Positions 1 through 10,080 of a stretch of DNA of 64,000 bases are shown piece by piece; position 1 is the first letter of the stretch, and each line of letters starts with the position of its first letter. The notes under the pieces were generated by a model that saw only the letters and a list, made by a program, of their open reading frames with translations, was not told where the DNA came from and did no database searches. Source of the stretch: a candidate division KSB1 bacterium (GTDB lineage Bacteria; Zhuqueibacterota; Zhuqueibacteria; Residuimicrobiales; Krinioviventaceae). The translations under genes and the position numbers were made by a program. Where the stretch lies: assembly GCA_034521575.1 (NCBI GenBank), contig JAXHMJ010000001.1, forward strand, positions 389,282-453,281, read 5' to 3'.

Positions 1-323
1 TAGCCGCAGTCATGATCCATCCACCCGTCGCCATAGCCGTCGCCTTGCTCGAGATCAAGCGCACCGCCGCTGTTAAAGGCAAAGATGTCTTTAGCCAGAT
101 TCAGGCCCTTGCCGCCGTTGTTGGCAAATTCGACCAGGCCCTGCATACCGTCGGTGATCTGGCTGCCGTGCGAGGTGTGTCCGTAGACAATGTGCAGAGA
201 GTCTTTTGCAGATTCGATGGCTGTCTGCGGTATTTGTGTGATATCCGTGCAATGGTGATCAACTATGATTTGCGCAGACAAGAGCTGAGCCAACAGCATG
301 ACTCCCGGAATCAAATATCTCAT
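1..323 (-). CDS. Secreted protein, 3' part beyond window edge
   Basis: The frame starts at ATG 323-321 behind a GGAGG ribosome-binding site and stays open to base 1, giving about 107 residues, so the C-terminal part is missing. The N-terminus is a signal peptide (MRYLIPGVMLLAQLLSAQ). The mature part contains YGHTSHGSQ and later LDLEQGDGYGDG. The YGHTSHGSQ block recurs in secreted proteins of uncultured FCB-group bacteria, but I cannot name a function for it. It lies just downstream of, and on the same strand as, the frameshifted glycosidase-like gene that ends at 336, so the two may be co-transcribed. The reading is confident as a gene and poor as to role. Confidence 0.7.
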   Translation of the reverse strand, partial: MRYLIPGVMLLAQLLSAQIIVDHHCTDITQIPQTAIESAKDSLHIVYGHTSHGSQITDGMQGLVEFANNGGKGLNLAKDIFAFNSGGALDLEQGDGYGDGWMDHDCG

Positions 324-335
324 AATGCCTCCTTT

Positions 336-3313
336 TTATTTCATCAATAGTATTTTCTGCGTCCGCCGCCGGGTTCCGGCTGCAAGTTCGACGAGATACA
401 AGCCGGCGCCGAGCTGATGACCCTGCGAATCACAGCCGTCCCAGGTTACTTTGTGCACACCGACCCTGCGCCGGGCATCAACCAAAATGGCAACCTGTTG
501 TCCGAGAATATTATAAATTCGCAGAGAGATGTGCTGCGGTGAATCCAGGATATAGCCAATAACGGTCTGCGGATTGAATGGATTCGGCGATACGTTCAAC
601 ATTAAATCAGAATTTCCATTCTCAGGCGACTGCACCGCGCTGTTGAAGTCACCCTGCAGCCGGTAAAACATTTCAGTTTCAGTTTTGGAGATACGGTGAT
701 ACCCGTTCGCAAGCGTTTCAACATCAGGGGATATGCTGGAATACACGCCGGAAACCTGGATATTCTCAAGCGGCCAGGGCAGCTCAGCCGCACATATATC
801 CACATACGCCTGATCCCCGATAAGCGTCATAAGAATATCAGAGTCCCGTTTGCGCAACAATACCGATCCGGCGGTGCGCACACCGTGCAGTTCAGCCGTG
901 AATGCCTGCGGCTGAATGAACAGCCGGTCCCTGAGTTCAGCTGCGGCCAGTGCGGCGCCGGATTCTGATCTAATCCGGTACACGCGTTCGTCGCCGTTCG
1001 TTGCGAAAAATCCTTTTGCAGAGAGTGTATGGCCCTCGGTTGTCACCGGCTCATCACTGAAATTGACCATGACCCGCCAACCGTTACTCGGATTCGGGTG
1101 CGCTGCAGACGCTTGTCCGCGGACAAAAAGTCGTGTGCGGTCATAGCCGCAAATCCGCAAGAGCGCGTGACCGCGGACACCAGGTTCATGCTGGTGATAA
1201 AGCGTTCGCGATGCTGCCGCCAGTACTGCGGCGACGGCGGCATGATCAGCGGCATGGAGGCGTACAGGATATTGTACAGTTCTTTGTCGAGCCAGTATTC
1301 GGGGACTTTGGACAGGCCGTCACCGGTGTACCAGGTGGGCACATGCACATCGTGATACACCAGTCCGTGCAGCGGGATGCGGCGCGCCGGGTTCATATTG
1401 TAATCGATAAACTCATCGCCGGGATCCGTGACCGGTGTGGCCCAGTCGTAACCGGCATGGTCCGACGGCATAATGGACAGGGTACCCTCGCCGTAATCAA
1501 CCACCGGAAAGGCAAAATCGCGCGCCTCTTCGCTGCCGGTGACCAGATTGAATTCGTTCTTTACCACGTTCAGCGCCTGAACGCGGCAGCGGCCGTCCTG
1601 GCGACGTGTTGTAGGATGTACTGTTGAATAGCACTCAACCAGTGCCGAGGCCAGTTCCACGTCAATAAACCGGGCATTATACAAATTTTCCGCCAGATCG
1701 TCCGTCAGGCGCTGATGCGCGTAATTGGGATGCGTAGCCGAACAGGTGTAATAGCCCTGAAACGGCGTGCCGTCGTCCAGATACGCCAGCCAGCCCTCGC
1801 GTAGCGATCCGTCGCGGTTGACGATTACATCTTCGGGATAGCCGTCCGTGCGGTACCAGTCTTTCTCCGGGTGGGTCGGCGGCCAGACGTCCGTAAAAAT
1901 ATCATAGCGGCTGGATAAAAGTCCGTGGTTGTTAATATGCTGAATAACATCGGTGAGATCGGTTTCATTGTTCCAGCCGCCGCCGAGCGAGATGATGCCC
2001 CGGTCCATGCCAAAGAGCAGCAGCGAGTCGATAAATGCCGGGGACCGGAACTGCGGGTGCAGCGCCCAGAAATCGACCGCCCCCTCGAGTTTTGCAACGT
2101 TCGGATTGTTATACATTTTTTCGGAAAACGGTTTGACATATCCCTGCTGTTCGGCAAATGACCGGTAGCGCTGCGCCATGCTTACATACCCGCCGGAGGC
2201 AAAAAAAGACAGATAAAAGTGACGAGTGTACCCAAAGGTGCCCTTGACAGGCAGGTGCCGCATCTGTAAGGATGAAAAGTTACTGTCCTGCGGTTTGAAA
2301 CTGCGGATCATCGTATCCCAGGGATCCTGTGTATACAGCATATAACCGTTTTCCAGATTGGTCACTCCGGCAAATCCCATCGTGGCTTTCCAGTCATACA
2401 GACTGAACTCCCAGAACGGAAACTCTTCCTGCACCGGCAACAGCATACCCGCGGCCCAGGGGATGACCAGGTAATCGTTGTCCCGACTCGTTGCAAATCC
2501 GGGAAAATCATAATGGTAATTAAGCAAAGCAGCAGAGTCACCGGCGCATTTGAACGCAATGGTTTTATCCCGGAGGTGCAGGGAGAGCATGACTTCGAGG
2601 TCGGATGATAACAGGGTGGCATGAATGGCGAGAGAATCCGCAGCCGAATCCACCTGGCTCACAATCCAGTCGCTCACCCCTGAAAATTCATAGGTTTGAT
2701 TGATGTCCTTGTCGATGATATCCAAAGCCATTGACGGAACGGTGAGGTTAACGCTTAAATGATCGTTCTCCAGGCTATACTGCATTTCATCCGGCAAGGC
2801 GCCCTGAAGCTGCAGGGATACCTCGTCAATATAAAGCTCGCAGGTGCCGGCGCCGATAAAGCGGGCCCGGATGCACGCCACGTTCTCCGGAATAACAAAC
2901 CGCGATGAAAACAGAGAATAAGTCTCGCCGGATTCAAAATACCGGGACCCATGCGCCCAGTTCAGGACGTTCTGCTGTTCATCATATAGGATGACGGAAA
3001 GTTCCGCCCAGTCCCGCAGCTGGACCGCCAGAATCCGGGCTGAAAAGTCGTATATTTCTCCGGGGTTGGCTGAAATTTTTTTAGACTGTTCAAACGACCA
3101 GTCTTTTTCTCCCCAATGTTCGATGTGCAGCGCATGTGTTCCGGTGTAGACATGCTTTTCGACAATTGCGGCCTGTCCGGCGCCTGGCTCGCGCGTCCAC
3201 AATTCGTTCCAGCCGTTCATTCCACCCTCAAATCCGGGATTGGTCAACAGATTCTGCGCCGGCAGCAGGGCGGCGTCAAGGAGAATGAAAAACAGTATTA
3301 AGAATTTCATCAT
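336..3313 (-). pseudogene. Secreted glycosidase-like protein with T9SS sorting domain, one-base frameshift
   Basis: Two overlapping minus-strand frames (3313-1043 and 1160-336) read as one protein of about 990 residues. The order is a signal peptide, a carbohydrate-binding-like jelly-roll domain (residues about 20-170, starting NPGFEGGMNGW), a large central region that resembles DUF5696/GH101-type TIM-barrel glycosidases, and a C-terminal T9SS type A sorting domain (SPNPFNPQT, IYNILGQQV, GLYLVEL). The barrel frame runs through HDFLSADKRLQRT and then goes out of frame; the other frame resumes at NGWRVMVNFSDEP. Restoring one T to the TT at 1084-1085 joins them cleanly, so a missing base in a homopolymer is likely. 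The enzyme family is inferred from general likeness and could be wrong; secretion by T9SS is well supported. Confidence 0.7.
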
Positions 3314-3553
3314 GGCCTCGTGTGTGATCAGCGAATCATGAAAATAGGAAAAAGGAAGAAAGAATCAAAGAAAAAGTCAAGGCAGCGGCTGCGTATTCAG
3401 TACATACCATAGTACGTACTGTTGTATTTTGCCCACCTAAATTGCAATTCACTTTTTAGTTGAAAGCTAAACAGATTTCTGCGTATATTGTGTCGGGATG
3501 ACAATAAAGAAAAACAATCGTGTAAACAGATTTGATTGAAAAACGTCTTAATA

Positions 3554-4153
3554 ATGTGTCCATCAGATATGGAACAGGTCATGAAGCCGGATGATAAAGA
3601 AGCAAATAGATGGGTCATCAAAGCAAAACAAGGCAACCGTAAGGCCTTTGACCGTCTGGTGAACCTGTATCAAACCCCTATTCTGGCTTTAACCTACCAT
3701 GTTCTGGGTGATTATGATGAGGCAAAAGACGCGGCTCAGGAAGCGTTTATCCGTGCGTTTGAAAACATCTCGCGGTTCAAACAGGACAGCCGGTTTTCAA
3801 CGTGGCTGTACCGCATTGCTGTCAATGTAGCGCTGGATGAAACGCGCCGCAAAAAACGCCGGAAAACCGACCCCCTGAGCGCAACAAAATTATTAAAATC
3901 AGACGCTCATACAGAAACTCCGGCCCAGGAATACGAACAGCGCCAGGAGAACAAAGAACAGCACAAACGCATTTTCAAAGCCATGCAGCACTTGTCAAAA
4001 CAGCAGCGAACCGCAACGGTGTTGAAATATTTTCATGACAAATCTTATAAAGACATTGCAGATATACTCAACTGCTCCCAGGCCACGGCGCGAACGCATG
4101 TATTCCGGGCGCTTCAGCACATGAAAGACTATTTTGAGGGATCCTCAACATGA
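3554..4153 (+). CDS. ECF-type RNA polymerase sigma factor (RpoE-like)
   Basis: Group 4 sigma-70 factor that directs RNA polymerase to a stress or envelope regulon. Region 2 is clear (AFDRLVNLYQTPI ... DEAKDAAQEAFIRAFENI, then FSTWLYRIAVNVALDETRR), and region 4 lies at the C-terminus (LSKQQRTATVLKYF, then YKDIADILNCSQATARTHV). There is no strong Shine-Dalgarno site. The ATG at 3554 is chosen over an upstream TTG at 3536, and ATGs at 3569 and 3584 are also possible. The stop overlaps the start of the next gene by four bases (ATGA), so sigma and anti-sigma factor are translationally coupled. The regulon cannot be told from the sequence. Confidence 0.9.
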   Translation: MCPSDMEQVMKPDDKEANRWVIKAKQGNRKAFDRLVNLYQTPILALTYHVLGDYDEAKDAAQEAFIRAFENISRFKQDSRFSTWLYRIAVNVALDETRRKKRRKTDPLSATKLLKSDAHTETPAQEYEQRQENKEQHKRIFKAMQHLSKQQRTATVLKYFHDKSYKDIADILNCSQATARTHVFRALQHMKDYFEGSST

Positions 4154-4911
4154 ACACATGCCGTTACAATCAATGGATTTTATCCTATATTGACGGGACG
4201 CTAAATCCCGGACAGGAACAGGAAATGCGAACGCACCTCGAGTCCTGCCGGGCGTGTCAAAAAATTCACTCAAATATACTGACCGCCCACCGGCAGCTCA
4301 CTGAAAGCCCGCACCCAAAATTACCGCCATCACTGATTTCTGACTTTGGCCGCGAACTGAACCGGCAATTATCGCAACGCGTTCCGGCGCATCGCCCACT
4401 CCGTGACACACTGAAGCAGATCATGAACCCAAAGCAGTGGATCCGGAAAACCGTTTATGCCACGGCGCTTGTCGTCATCGGCATTTTTATCGGGCGCGCC
4501 TGGTATGCACCGGATTCACTACCGCAGCGCGCCGAATCGGATTATTCCGTGCAGTCATACACGCCTCTGGTGAGCGAATACCTGGTCGAGTCCGAAATTC
4601 TTCTGCTTGCCCTGGACCGCAGTTCGGTCGAGATGCCGGAACACGTGTTAAGCTTTGACCGGCAGCTGGCCCGCTCCGTGCTTGATAAAAGCAGACGCAT
4701 TCAGCCGGTATTGCAGCAGGAAACAGACAAACAGTTTATCCGCTTTGTCAACCAACTGGAAATGATATGCATGGAACTAACCAATCGGGATCCGCAACAA
4801 ATACGGACAACGTTTAACGAATTAAAAGCCATGATTCGGGAAACCGGTTTGATCGATGAAACTCACCGGCTCCGGGATGAGCTGGGTTACTCCGATATCC
4901 CTAATATTTAA
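4150..4911 (+). CDS. Membrane anti-sigma factor with zinc-binding N-terminus
   Basis: The protein has 253 residues. The N-terminus carries the zinc anti-sigma (ZAS) signature: His29, Cys33 and Cys36 in HLESCRACQKIH. A single membrane segment lies at about residues 99-117 (ATALVVIGIFIG), and a periplasmic domain of about 130 residues follows. This is the standard layout of an anti-sigma factor that holds its ECF partner at the inner membrane until an envelope signal releases it. The gene overlaps the sigma gene by four bases and is followed after 11 bases by the GWxTD protein. The periplasmic sensor part is not one I recognise. Confidence 0.85.
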   Translation: MNTCRYNQWILSYIDGTLNPGQEQEMRTHLESCRACQKIHSNILTAHRQLTESPHPKLPPSLISDFGRELNRQLSQRVPAHRPLRDTLKQIMNPKQWIRKTVYATALVVIGIFIGRAWYAPDSLPQRAESDYSVQSYTPLVSEYLVESEILLLALDRSSVEMPEHVLSFDRQLARSVLDKSRRIQPVLQQETDKQFIRFVNQLEMICMELTNRDPQQIRTTFNELKAMIRETGLIDETHRLRDELGYSDIPNI

Positions 4912-4922
4912 GAGGCAGCGCG

Positions 4923-6416
4923 ATGAGAAACAGACTCGTGATTTTGATAATCATCTTATGCGGGGGCATGGGACCTTTGCACCCGGCATCGGTTCAAAAC
5001 ATGCTGAATACCGCAAAAAAACAGCGTTTCGATCAGCAGTGGGATCAGGCGGTGCAGACATATCAGAACATTCTCAATGCTCACCCGGAAAGCGCCTATA
5101 CCGAAGAGGTTATGTTTTGGCTGGGCTTTTGTTATAAAAACCGGGGAAACCCTGACAAGGCATTTGAAATATTCGGCCGGCTGTCTGATACGTTTCCGCA
5201 AAGTCCCTGGACCGATGACGCCGTCGAACACCAGATTCTGATTGCCGAAAGCCAATATGAGCAATCAGAGTATCAATCGTTCCTGTACAATCACCTGCGC
5301 AACCAGGACCCGGATATCAGATTAGAGGCGGCACTGGCCGTGGGAAGACAGGGGGACCGCCGGGCGCTACCGGTTTTAAAGGTATATAAGGATCGCGATG
5401 AACAGGCGAAAGCCCTTGTACGGCAGTTTAATAATGAAACAGACAAACGCCCGACACCAAACAACCGCCGGTCTCCCAGAGACCAAATTGTCTATTTTCC
5501 GGAAGACCGCTTTCGTCAGTACAAGCAGCTGGTGAAAAACGCAAACACCTGGAGCCGGCATGAATTGACTTTGTTTGGAATGTGGCATGTCTTATCGGAT
5601 GAAGCCTTTGATACTCTGTATCAGAAACCGATGGAGGCACAAAAACGCCTGATCGATCTGTACTGGCGGCATCATGATCCGACCTTGACCACTCTGGAAA
5701 ATGAAGCCAGGCAGGAATTCAATGTCAGAGTGCTTCAGGCGCATCAGCGGTTCAGTTATTATGATGAACTGGACGACTTTTTTTATGCACCCTGGGATGC
5801 GCGCGGCGAACTGCTGATCAAATACGGTCCGCCGGACACCCGGCTAAAAGTGCAGGACGGAGAGATCTGGGAATACAATCGCATGGATCAGATCAGCTTT
5901 TATGTGCGTTTGTCTGTAACCAATATTTTCGGGCGGGGTATTTTCATTCATAAATATCGCGGCATGTCCCGAAAAGATATGGAACGCAGCAGCATCTCGC
6001 TTAAAGATCTCTATGAAAAATATATATTTACTCCCCGATTTTTCTTTGATCTGAACCGCCATTTCGATCTGGTGGACGTGACACTCGAGGAAAAAGTTCC
6101 GGCCCCGAACGGTGTTACCGTATCCTATTCATTTCCGGTTGATCAGATGGCATGGGTGGAAATGAACAAGGCGGCACATATTCAGTATGTGGAACATGTT
6201 GTGGTGTATGATGATGAGTTTGAAATGGTGACCGATCAAAGCCTGCCCTGTCAGGTCACGCGGGCAGACGAGGCTGAACTGCGGAAACTGGGGCAGGCGC
6301 GCAACATCATCACATTGTCTTTAGAACCCGGTGATTATACGCTGGGTCTGAGAATTAAAGACGAGCATTCTGATAAAGTCGGAATTGCAAAACGCGACAT
6401 CACCGTACTGCCGTAA
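4923..6416 (+). CDS. Exported TPR / GWxTD-domain protein
   Basis: The protein has 497 residues and an N-terminal signal peptide (MRNRLVILIIILCGGMGPLHPA). TPR-like repeats cover residues about 30-100 (FDQQWDQAVQTYQNILNAHPES), and a short HEAT-like stretch follows (LEAALAVGRQGDRRALPVL). The C-terminal half has the GWxTD-type pattern: a DLYWRHHDPT segment, then FYAPWDARGELLIKYGPPD. Such proteins are frequent in FCB-group bacteria and are thought to act in the periplasm or at the outer membrane, but their biochemical role is unknown. It is preceded by an AAGAGG ribosome-binding site and is the third gene of the sigma/anti-sigma operon, so it is a likely target or partner of that regulatory pair. 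Confidence 0.8.
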   Translation: MRNRLVILIIILCGGMGPLHPASVQNMLNTAKKQRFDQQWDQAVQTYQNILNAHPESAYTEEVMFWLGFCYKNRGNPDKAFEIFGRLSDTFPQSPWTDDAVEHQILIAESQYEQSEYQSFLYNHLRNQDPDIRLEAALAVGRQGDRRALPVLKVYKDRDEQAKALVRQFNNETDKRPTPNNRRSPRDQIVYFPEDRFRQYKQLVKNANTWSRHELTLFGMWHVLSDEAFDTLYQKPMEAQKRLIDLYWRHHDPTLTTLENEARQEFNVRVLQAHQRFSYYDELDDFFYAPWDARGELLIKYGPPDTRLKVQDGEIWEYNRMDQISFYVRLSVTNIFGRGIFIHKYRGMSRKDMERSSISLKDLYEKYIFTPRFFFDLNRHFDLVDVTLEEKVPAPNGVTVSYSFPVDQMAWVEMNKAAHIQYVEHVVVYDDEFEMVTDQSLPCQVTRADEAELRKLGQARNIITLSLEPGDYTLGLRIKDEHSDKVGIAKRDITVLP

Positions 6417-6427
6417 CCTTGCAAACA

Positions 6428-6958
6428 TCACCCGGATCCGCGCAGACCAACCCGGGAATAGAGCAGGTTGTAAAGCGCCAGCGCAAAGGCACCTCCGGCA
6501 ACAGCTGTGATAAACTGGGGAAAGGACATGGCTGCAATCAATGCGTCCGGTAGATGTTTGCCCAGCAGCAGCGGCAGCAGAAAACGCGCGGTGGCAAACA
6601 GCCACAGGGTTTTCAGCAGTGCGGCGGTCAGCAGCGCAATCCAGGTTCGCACTGAGGACAATAAATTCCGGTTGACGGACGGCCGAATGAGCGCAAACAC
6701 TCCCACCCAAATCGCATTACCGACAATAATAAAGGGAACCATCGGCGCCAGCAGTGGCGGCAGCTGACCGCGAAACAACGCAACCAGCGGTGTGAGCATT
6801 CCGAGAAGGATTCCACTCAGGGGGTCCAAAATCAACGCCGTAATGAGCAGCATCATATTGATCAGCGGACCGGTGATCAATTGCGGCAATCCGAACAACT
6901 GAATAATCAAAGTCAGCGTTAATAAAACGACAATTCGAGTCAGTTTGCGTAGGGGCAT
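6428..6958 (-). CDS. ECF-transporter S-component-like membrane protein
   Basis: The protein has 176 residues, almost all hydrophobic, with about five or six membrane spans. The pattern (LITGPLINMMLLITALILDPLSGILLGMLTP ... PFIIVGNAIWVGVF) is that of substrate-binding S components of energy-coupling-factor vitamin transporters and related small membrane proteins. The substrate is unknown, and no EcfA or EcfT gene lies in the window. The gene converges with the GWxTD gene (12 bases between stops) and is divergent from the protease gene. An AAGAGAAC ribosome-binding site precedes the ATG at 6958. Confidence 0.65.
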   Translation of the reverse strand: MPLRKLTRIVVLLTLTLIIQLFGLPQLITGPLINMMLLITALILDPLSGILLGMLTPLVALFRGQLPPLLAPMVPFIIVGNAIWVGVFALIRPSVNRNLLSSVRTWIALLTAALLKTLWLFATARFLLPLLLGKHLPDALIAAMSFPQFITAVAGGAFALALYNLLYSRVGLRGSG

Positions 6959-7105
6959 TATAGTTCTCTTGTTTTGTTCAGAACCCTAATGTTATGATTT
7001 CCAGCCTGAAAATCAATATTTTTATTAATTTCCTTGCATTTTTCGGCGGCGTTGAGTATCATTTAAACGACAAATAACAGGATTGAGCAACAGTCAGGGG
7101 TGCAA

Positions 7106-8118
7106 ATGGCCACATTTAAAGATATTTCAAAATTAAAACGCAAATCCAGAGCGCTTTACCGCAAACAAAATATCACAGGCATGGGAGTGGGGTTCAAGCA
7201 CACCGGCGGACAAAAAACCGACAAGCCCAGTCTGGTGATTTTGGTAAGCCGCAAGCAACGCGAGAGCGAGTTGTCGCGGCGCAACCGGATTCCAAAACGC
7301 ATCAACGGCATCGAAACGGATGTGATTCAGGCGGGTCAGGTGGTTGCACAGTCCGGCCGCCGGACGCGCCTGCGACCGGCTGAAGGCGGGATCAGTATCG
7401 GTCATCCGAATGTGGCATTCGGCACCCTGGGCGCCGTGGTGCGCGATGCCGCCACGGGTGAACGGCTGATTTTGTCCTGCAATCACGTGCTGGCCGATCA
7501 CAACAATGCGGAACCCGGAGACCTTATCCTGCAGCCGGGAGATGCCGACGGCGGAGAACCGGATGAGGATACTCTTGCGCATCTGGTGCGTTTTGTGCCG
7601 CTGTATTTTCAAACAGATGCCGCCAGTACGGGCAGCCCGTCTGAATGTAAAATTGCCAGATGCATGGCCGCCGTGCTGAACGCACCGGCCGTCCTGATTG
7701 GCTGCCAAACCCGGTTAAAAGCGGTTTATAACAAACCAATCAATTTCGTGGATGCGGCAGTGGCTCGGCCTTTGAGCGAGGATATGCTGAAAGACGAAAT
7801 CAGGGACATGGGTGCTGTGCGGGTACGGCGGAACTGACCGCCGGAGATGCGGTTAAAAAAAGCGGCTGCCGCACTGGATTAACACAATCGGAAATCGTTC
7901 TGATCGATACAGAAACCGAGGTCACGTATGGCCGTCATCGTGCATTTTTTGATGGTCAGCTGGCAACCTGGGCTCTATCAAAAGGCGGAGATTCCGGTTC
8001 GCTGCTGGTGGATGAACAGAACCGGGCGGCGGGACTGCTCATGGCCGGATCGGATACACTGAGTTTTTTCAATCCGATTGACCGGGTGATGGAAGCATTA
8101 GAGATTGAAATGATTTGA
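7106..8118 (+). pseudogene. Trypsin-like serine protease (Nal1-like), one-base frameshift
   Basis: The frame opens at ATG 7106 (AGGGG six bases upstream) and stops at 7837. The same protein continues in the next frame to TGA at 8118, giving about 337 residues in all. A full chymotrypsin-fold triad is visible across the join: His in SCNHVLAD, Asp in NFVDAAVA, and Ser in KGGDSGSLLVD. The frame break is at the GGG of 7821-7823; adding one G restores VRGTAELTAGDAVKKSG, including the KSGxxTGLT block typical of this protease family. There is no signal peptide, so the enzyme would be cytoplasmic. It is probably a functional gene with a homopolymer error rather than a decayed one. Confidence 0.75.
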
Positions 8119-8161
8119 ACCTGAAATTCGACAGGTTTCATGCAAATAAGCGCTATCCCGT

Positions 8162-9535
8162 TTAACTTTGCCGATGAAAAACAAACGGTAAATTCACAGT
8201 GACCGAACCGCTGGTGATCGGTTTGAAGCGCAGGCGTTTAATAATGCCGATCACTTCGGTGATAAAAGACTGATTGGAAATCGACGTTTCTGCAATCTGT
8301 ACCTGACTGACCCGTCCGGATGCCTCAATGGTCACATCCAGAGAGATTTTACCGCCGAGCGACGGCTCCTGCCGCAGGTATTTGTTGTACGCATACATAA
8401 TGCGGCCATGCTGGGCATTGATAACAGACATTACGTTTTGTGCCGAGCGGTCGGCTCTGGCCTGAGAAGAGCCGCGCATGCTCTGCGGAGACTGTATGTT
8501 GATCTCTCCTTTTTTCTCCAGCTCTACGCTTTCAATATCCGAATTGGATGACATGATATCGTCCACATCACCGGCAGCGCCCATGGCAAGCAGCTCATCA
8601 AGTGCATCCATATCACCGCCGCTTCCGGTCCCGTCTCCGCTACCGGAGCCGATGCGTTTGCCCGTTTGCAGCCGCTGGGTCTGCATGACTTTATCCAGAT
8701 TTTCAGCCACCCCTTTATCAATTAAAAAATCTACAGCCTGGCTGGACTGATGGGAAGCGCCGGAACCGCCGATGAGCCCCAGCAGTCCGGCGGATTCCAC
8801 CGTCTGATCGGATCCTGCGGATGACTCTGATTGTCTGCCGGAGCGCCGTTCTTCGGACTGTTCTCCGGAGGCAGCTTCCTGTTCCTCAGCTGCAGCGGAA
8901 CTCTGCTGTCCGGTTTGCGAGCTGGCAAGGGTTTCCGGTTCCGGCTGCTGTTCACGAATCATAAAGCGGGCAAAACGTTTTTGAGCCTGTTGGGATTGCG
9001 GCGGTTCTTCGGGCGGCAATTCCGTATGATTGATATGCCAGACCCACCAGCCTTCGAACGCCAGAAAGAGAATCAGCAACAGTTTAAAAATTCCATCGCT
9101 CAACAGAGCTTTGCGCGCCGCCGAGCGCCAGGAAAAATCATGATAGAAAAGCGTACGGGCCGGCGCAGATGCATATTGAAAATGAACCTGTTTATCTCCC
9201 ACCTGCAGCGTACCGGTATGTCCGGGTTCCACTTTGAGCTGATACATTCCCTTTTCTTTGGGCAGAATATCCTGGATAATCAGGCTTTGCAGCGAGATTT
9301 CGGACTCCCGGTAGCGCAAATGCCCGCCCATAGCCGGGTGCAATAGGATATGGCACTGATTTTTTTTCAGATGAATCAGAGACTGCGAGCGCGGATACCG
9401 ATGATCGTACACCAGCACATCATTGTTCGGTGTCCTGCCGACCGTCAACGCATCGTTCGGACGCAGGATGTGTTCAACCTCACCTCCCGAGTCCTGAATA
9501 ACAACTTTGATATGATTGTGTTTCGGTTTTGCCAT
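8162..9535 (-). CDS. FHA domain - membrane segment - TonB/AgmX-like protein
   Basis: The protein has 457 residues. Residues about 10-90 form a forkhead-associated domain (LTVGRTPNNDVLVYD, then the SQSLIHL segment). A single membrane helix lies at about 150-172 (GIFKLLLILFLAFEGWWVW). A long Gln/Ser/Glu/Gly-rich periplasmic linker follows. The last 90 residues match the AgmX/PglI-type TonB C-terminal fold (GRIMYAYNKYLRQEPSLGGK ... ASGRVSQVQI ... IKRLRFKP). FHA domains bind phosphothreonine peptides in the cytoplasm, so this looks like a TonB-type force transmitter with a cytoplasmic phospho-reader. It is the last gene of the ExbB/ExbD operon, which supplies the motor. The fusion is read directly; the control role is inferred. 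Confidence 0.85.
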   Translation of the reverse strand: MAKPKHNHIKVVIQDSGGEVEHILRPNDALTVGRTPNNDVLVYDHRYPRSQSLIHLKKNQCHILLHPAMGGHLRYRESEISLQSLIIQDILPKEKGMYQLKVEPGHTGTLQVGDKQVHFQYASAPARTLFYHDFSWRSAARKALLSDGIFKLLLILFLAFEGWWVWHINHTELPPEEPPQSQQAQKRFARFMIREQQPEPETLASSQTGQQSSAAAEEQEAASGEQSEERRSGRQSESSAGSDQTVESAGLLGLIGGSGASHQSSQAVDFLIDKGVAENLDKVMQTQRLQTGKRIGSGSGDGTGSGGDMDALDELLAMGAAGDVDDIMSSNSDIESVELEKKGEINIQSPQSMRGSSQARADRSAQNVMSVINAQHGRIMYAYNKYLRQEPSLGGKISLDVTIEASGRVSQVQIAETSISNQSFITEVIGIIKRLRFKPITSGSVTVNLPFVFHRQS

Positions 9536-9552
9536 TTATTTCAATCGGTTAA

Positions 9553-10065
9553 TCATTCTTTTTCCAGGACGGCAAGATGCATATTGTTGTATCCCACGCG
9601 TCCGCATGTCAGCATGATACGTTTCAGCAGATCAAATGTAATATTCCGGTCACCCTGTATCGCTATCGAGCCGCGGAATCCCTGCATGTTTGCAGACATT
9701 TTACCAATGCCTTCGGTCATTTCGCGCAGACGAAGCAGTTCGTCCTGCAGCGACGAAAGCACCAGCTCTTCACCGGATAATACGGCGTCGAGTCTTTGAA
9801 GCGGCCGTCCATCAACCAGAATCCACTCCTGGGTGATGGCGATGACCGACATGGTGGTGGGCGCCTGCTGAGATGTCGATTCCGGCAGGCGCAGGTCCGG
9901 CGTGATGGTCATGATCTGGCCTTCAGCGCTGTAACTTTTCAGTAAAAAGACCAACAGGATCGTAAACATATCGATCATGGACGTCAATCGCAACCCGAAC
10001 GTGCCTCGGCCCAGGCGTTTGGTGCCTGTGGCCAGTTTTAATGTGCTGTCTCTTTCAATATCCAT
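9553..10065 (-). CDS. ExbD/TolR-family biopolymer transport protein (second copy)
   Basis: The protein has 170 residues. It has a short cytoplasmic N-terminus, one membrane helix with the conserved Asp (LTSMIDMFTILLVFLLKSY) and a periplasmic domain. ExbD/TolR proteins form the proton-driven motor with ExbB/TolQ and pass energy to a TonB or TolA partner. Here the partner is most likely the FHA-TonB protein encoded 17 bases downstream. It lies 15 bases after the first exbD-like gene. Two different ExbD paralogues beside one ExbB is a layout also known from Myxococcus gliding clusters. Confidence 0.9.
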   Translation of the reverse strand: MDIERDSTLKLATGTKRLGRGTFGLRLTSMIDMFTILLVFLLKSYSAEGQIMTITPDLRLPESTSQQAPTTMSVIAITQEWILVDGRPLQRLDAVLSGEELVLSSLQDELLRLREMTEGIGKMSANMQGFRGSIAIQGDRNITFDLLKRIMLTCGRVGYNNMHLAVLEKE

Positions 10066-10080
10066 TTGCTTTCACCTGTC

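Noticed and set aside
3395-3425. AGTACGTACT palindrome upstream of the first ECF sigma factor as an operator
   Set aside because: Short self-complementary string without a second copy or known matching regulator.
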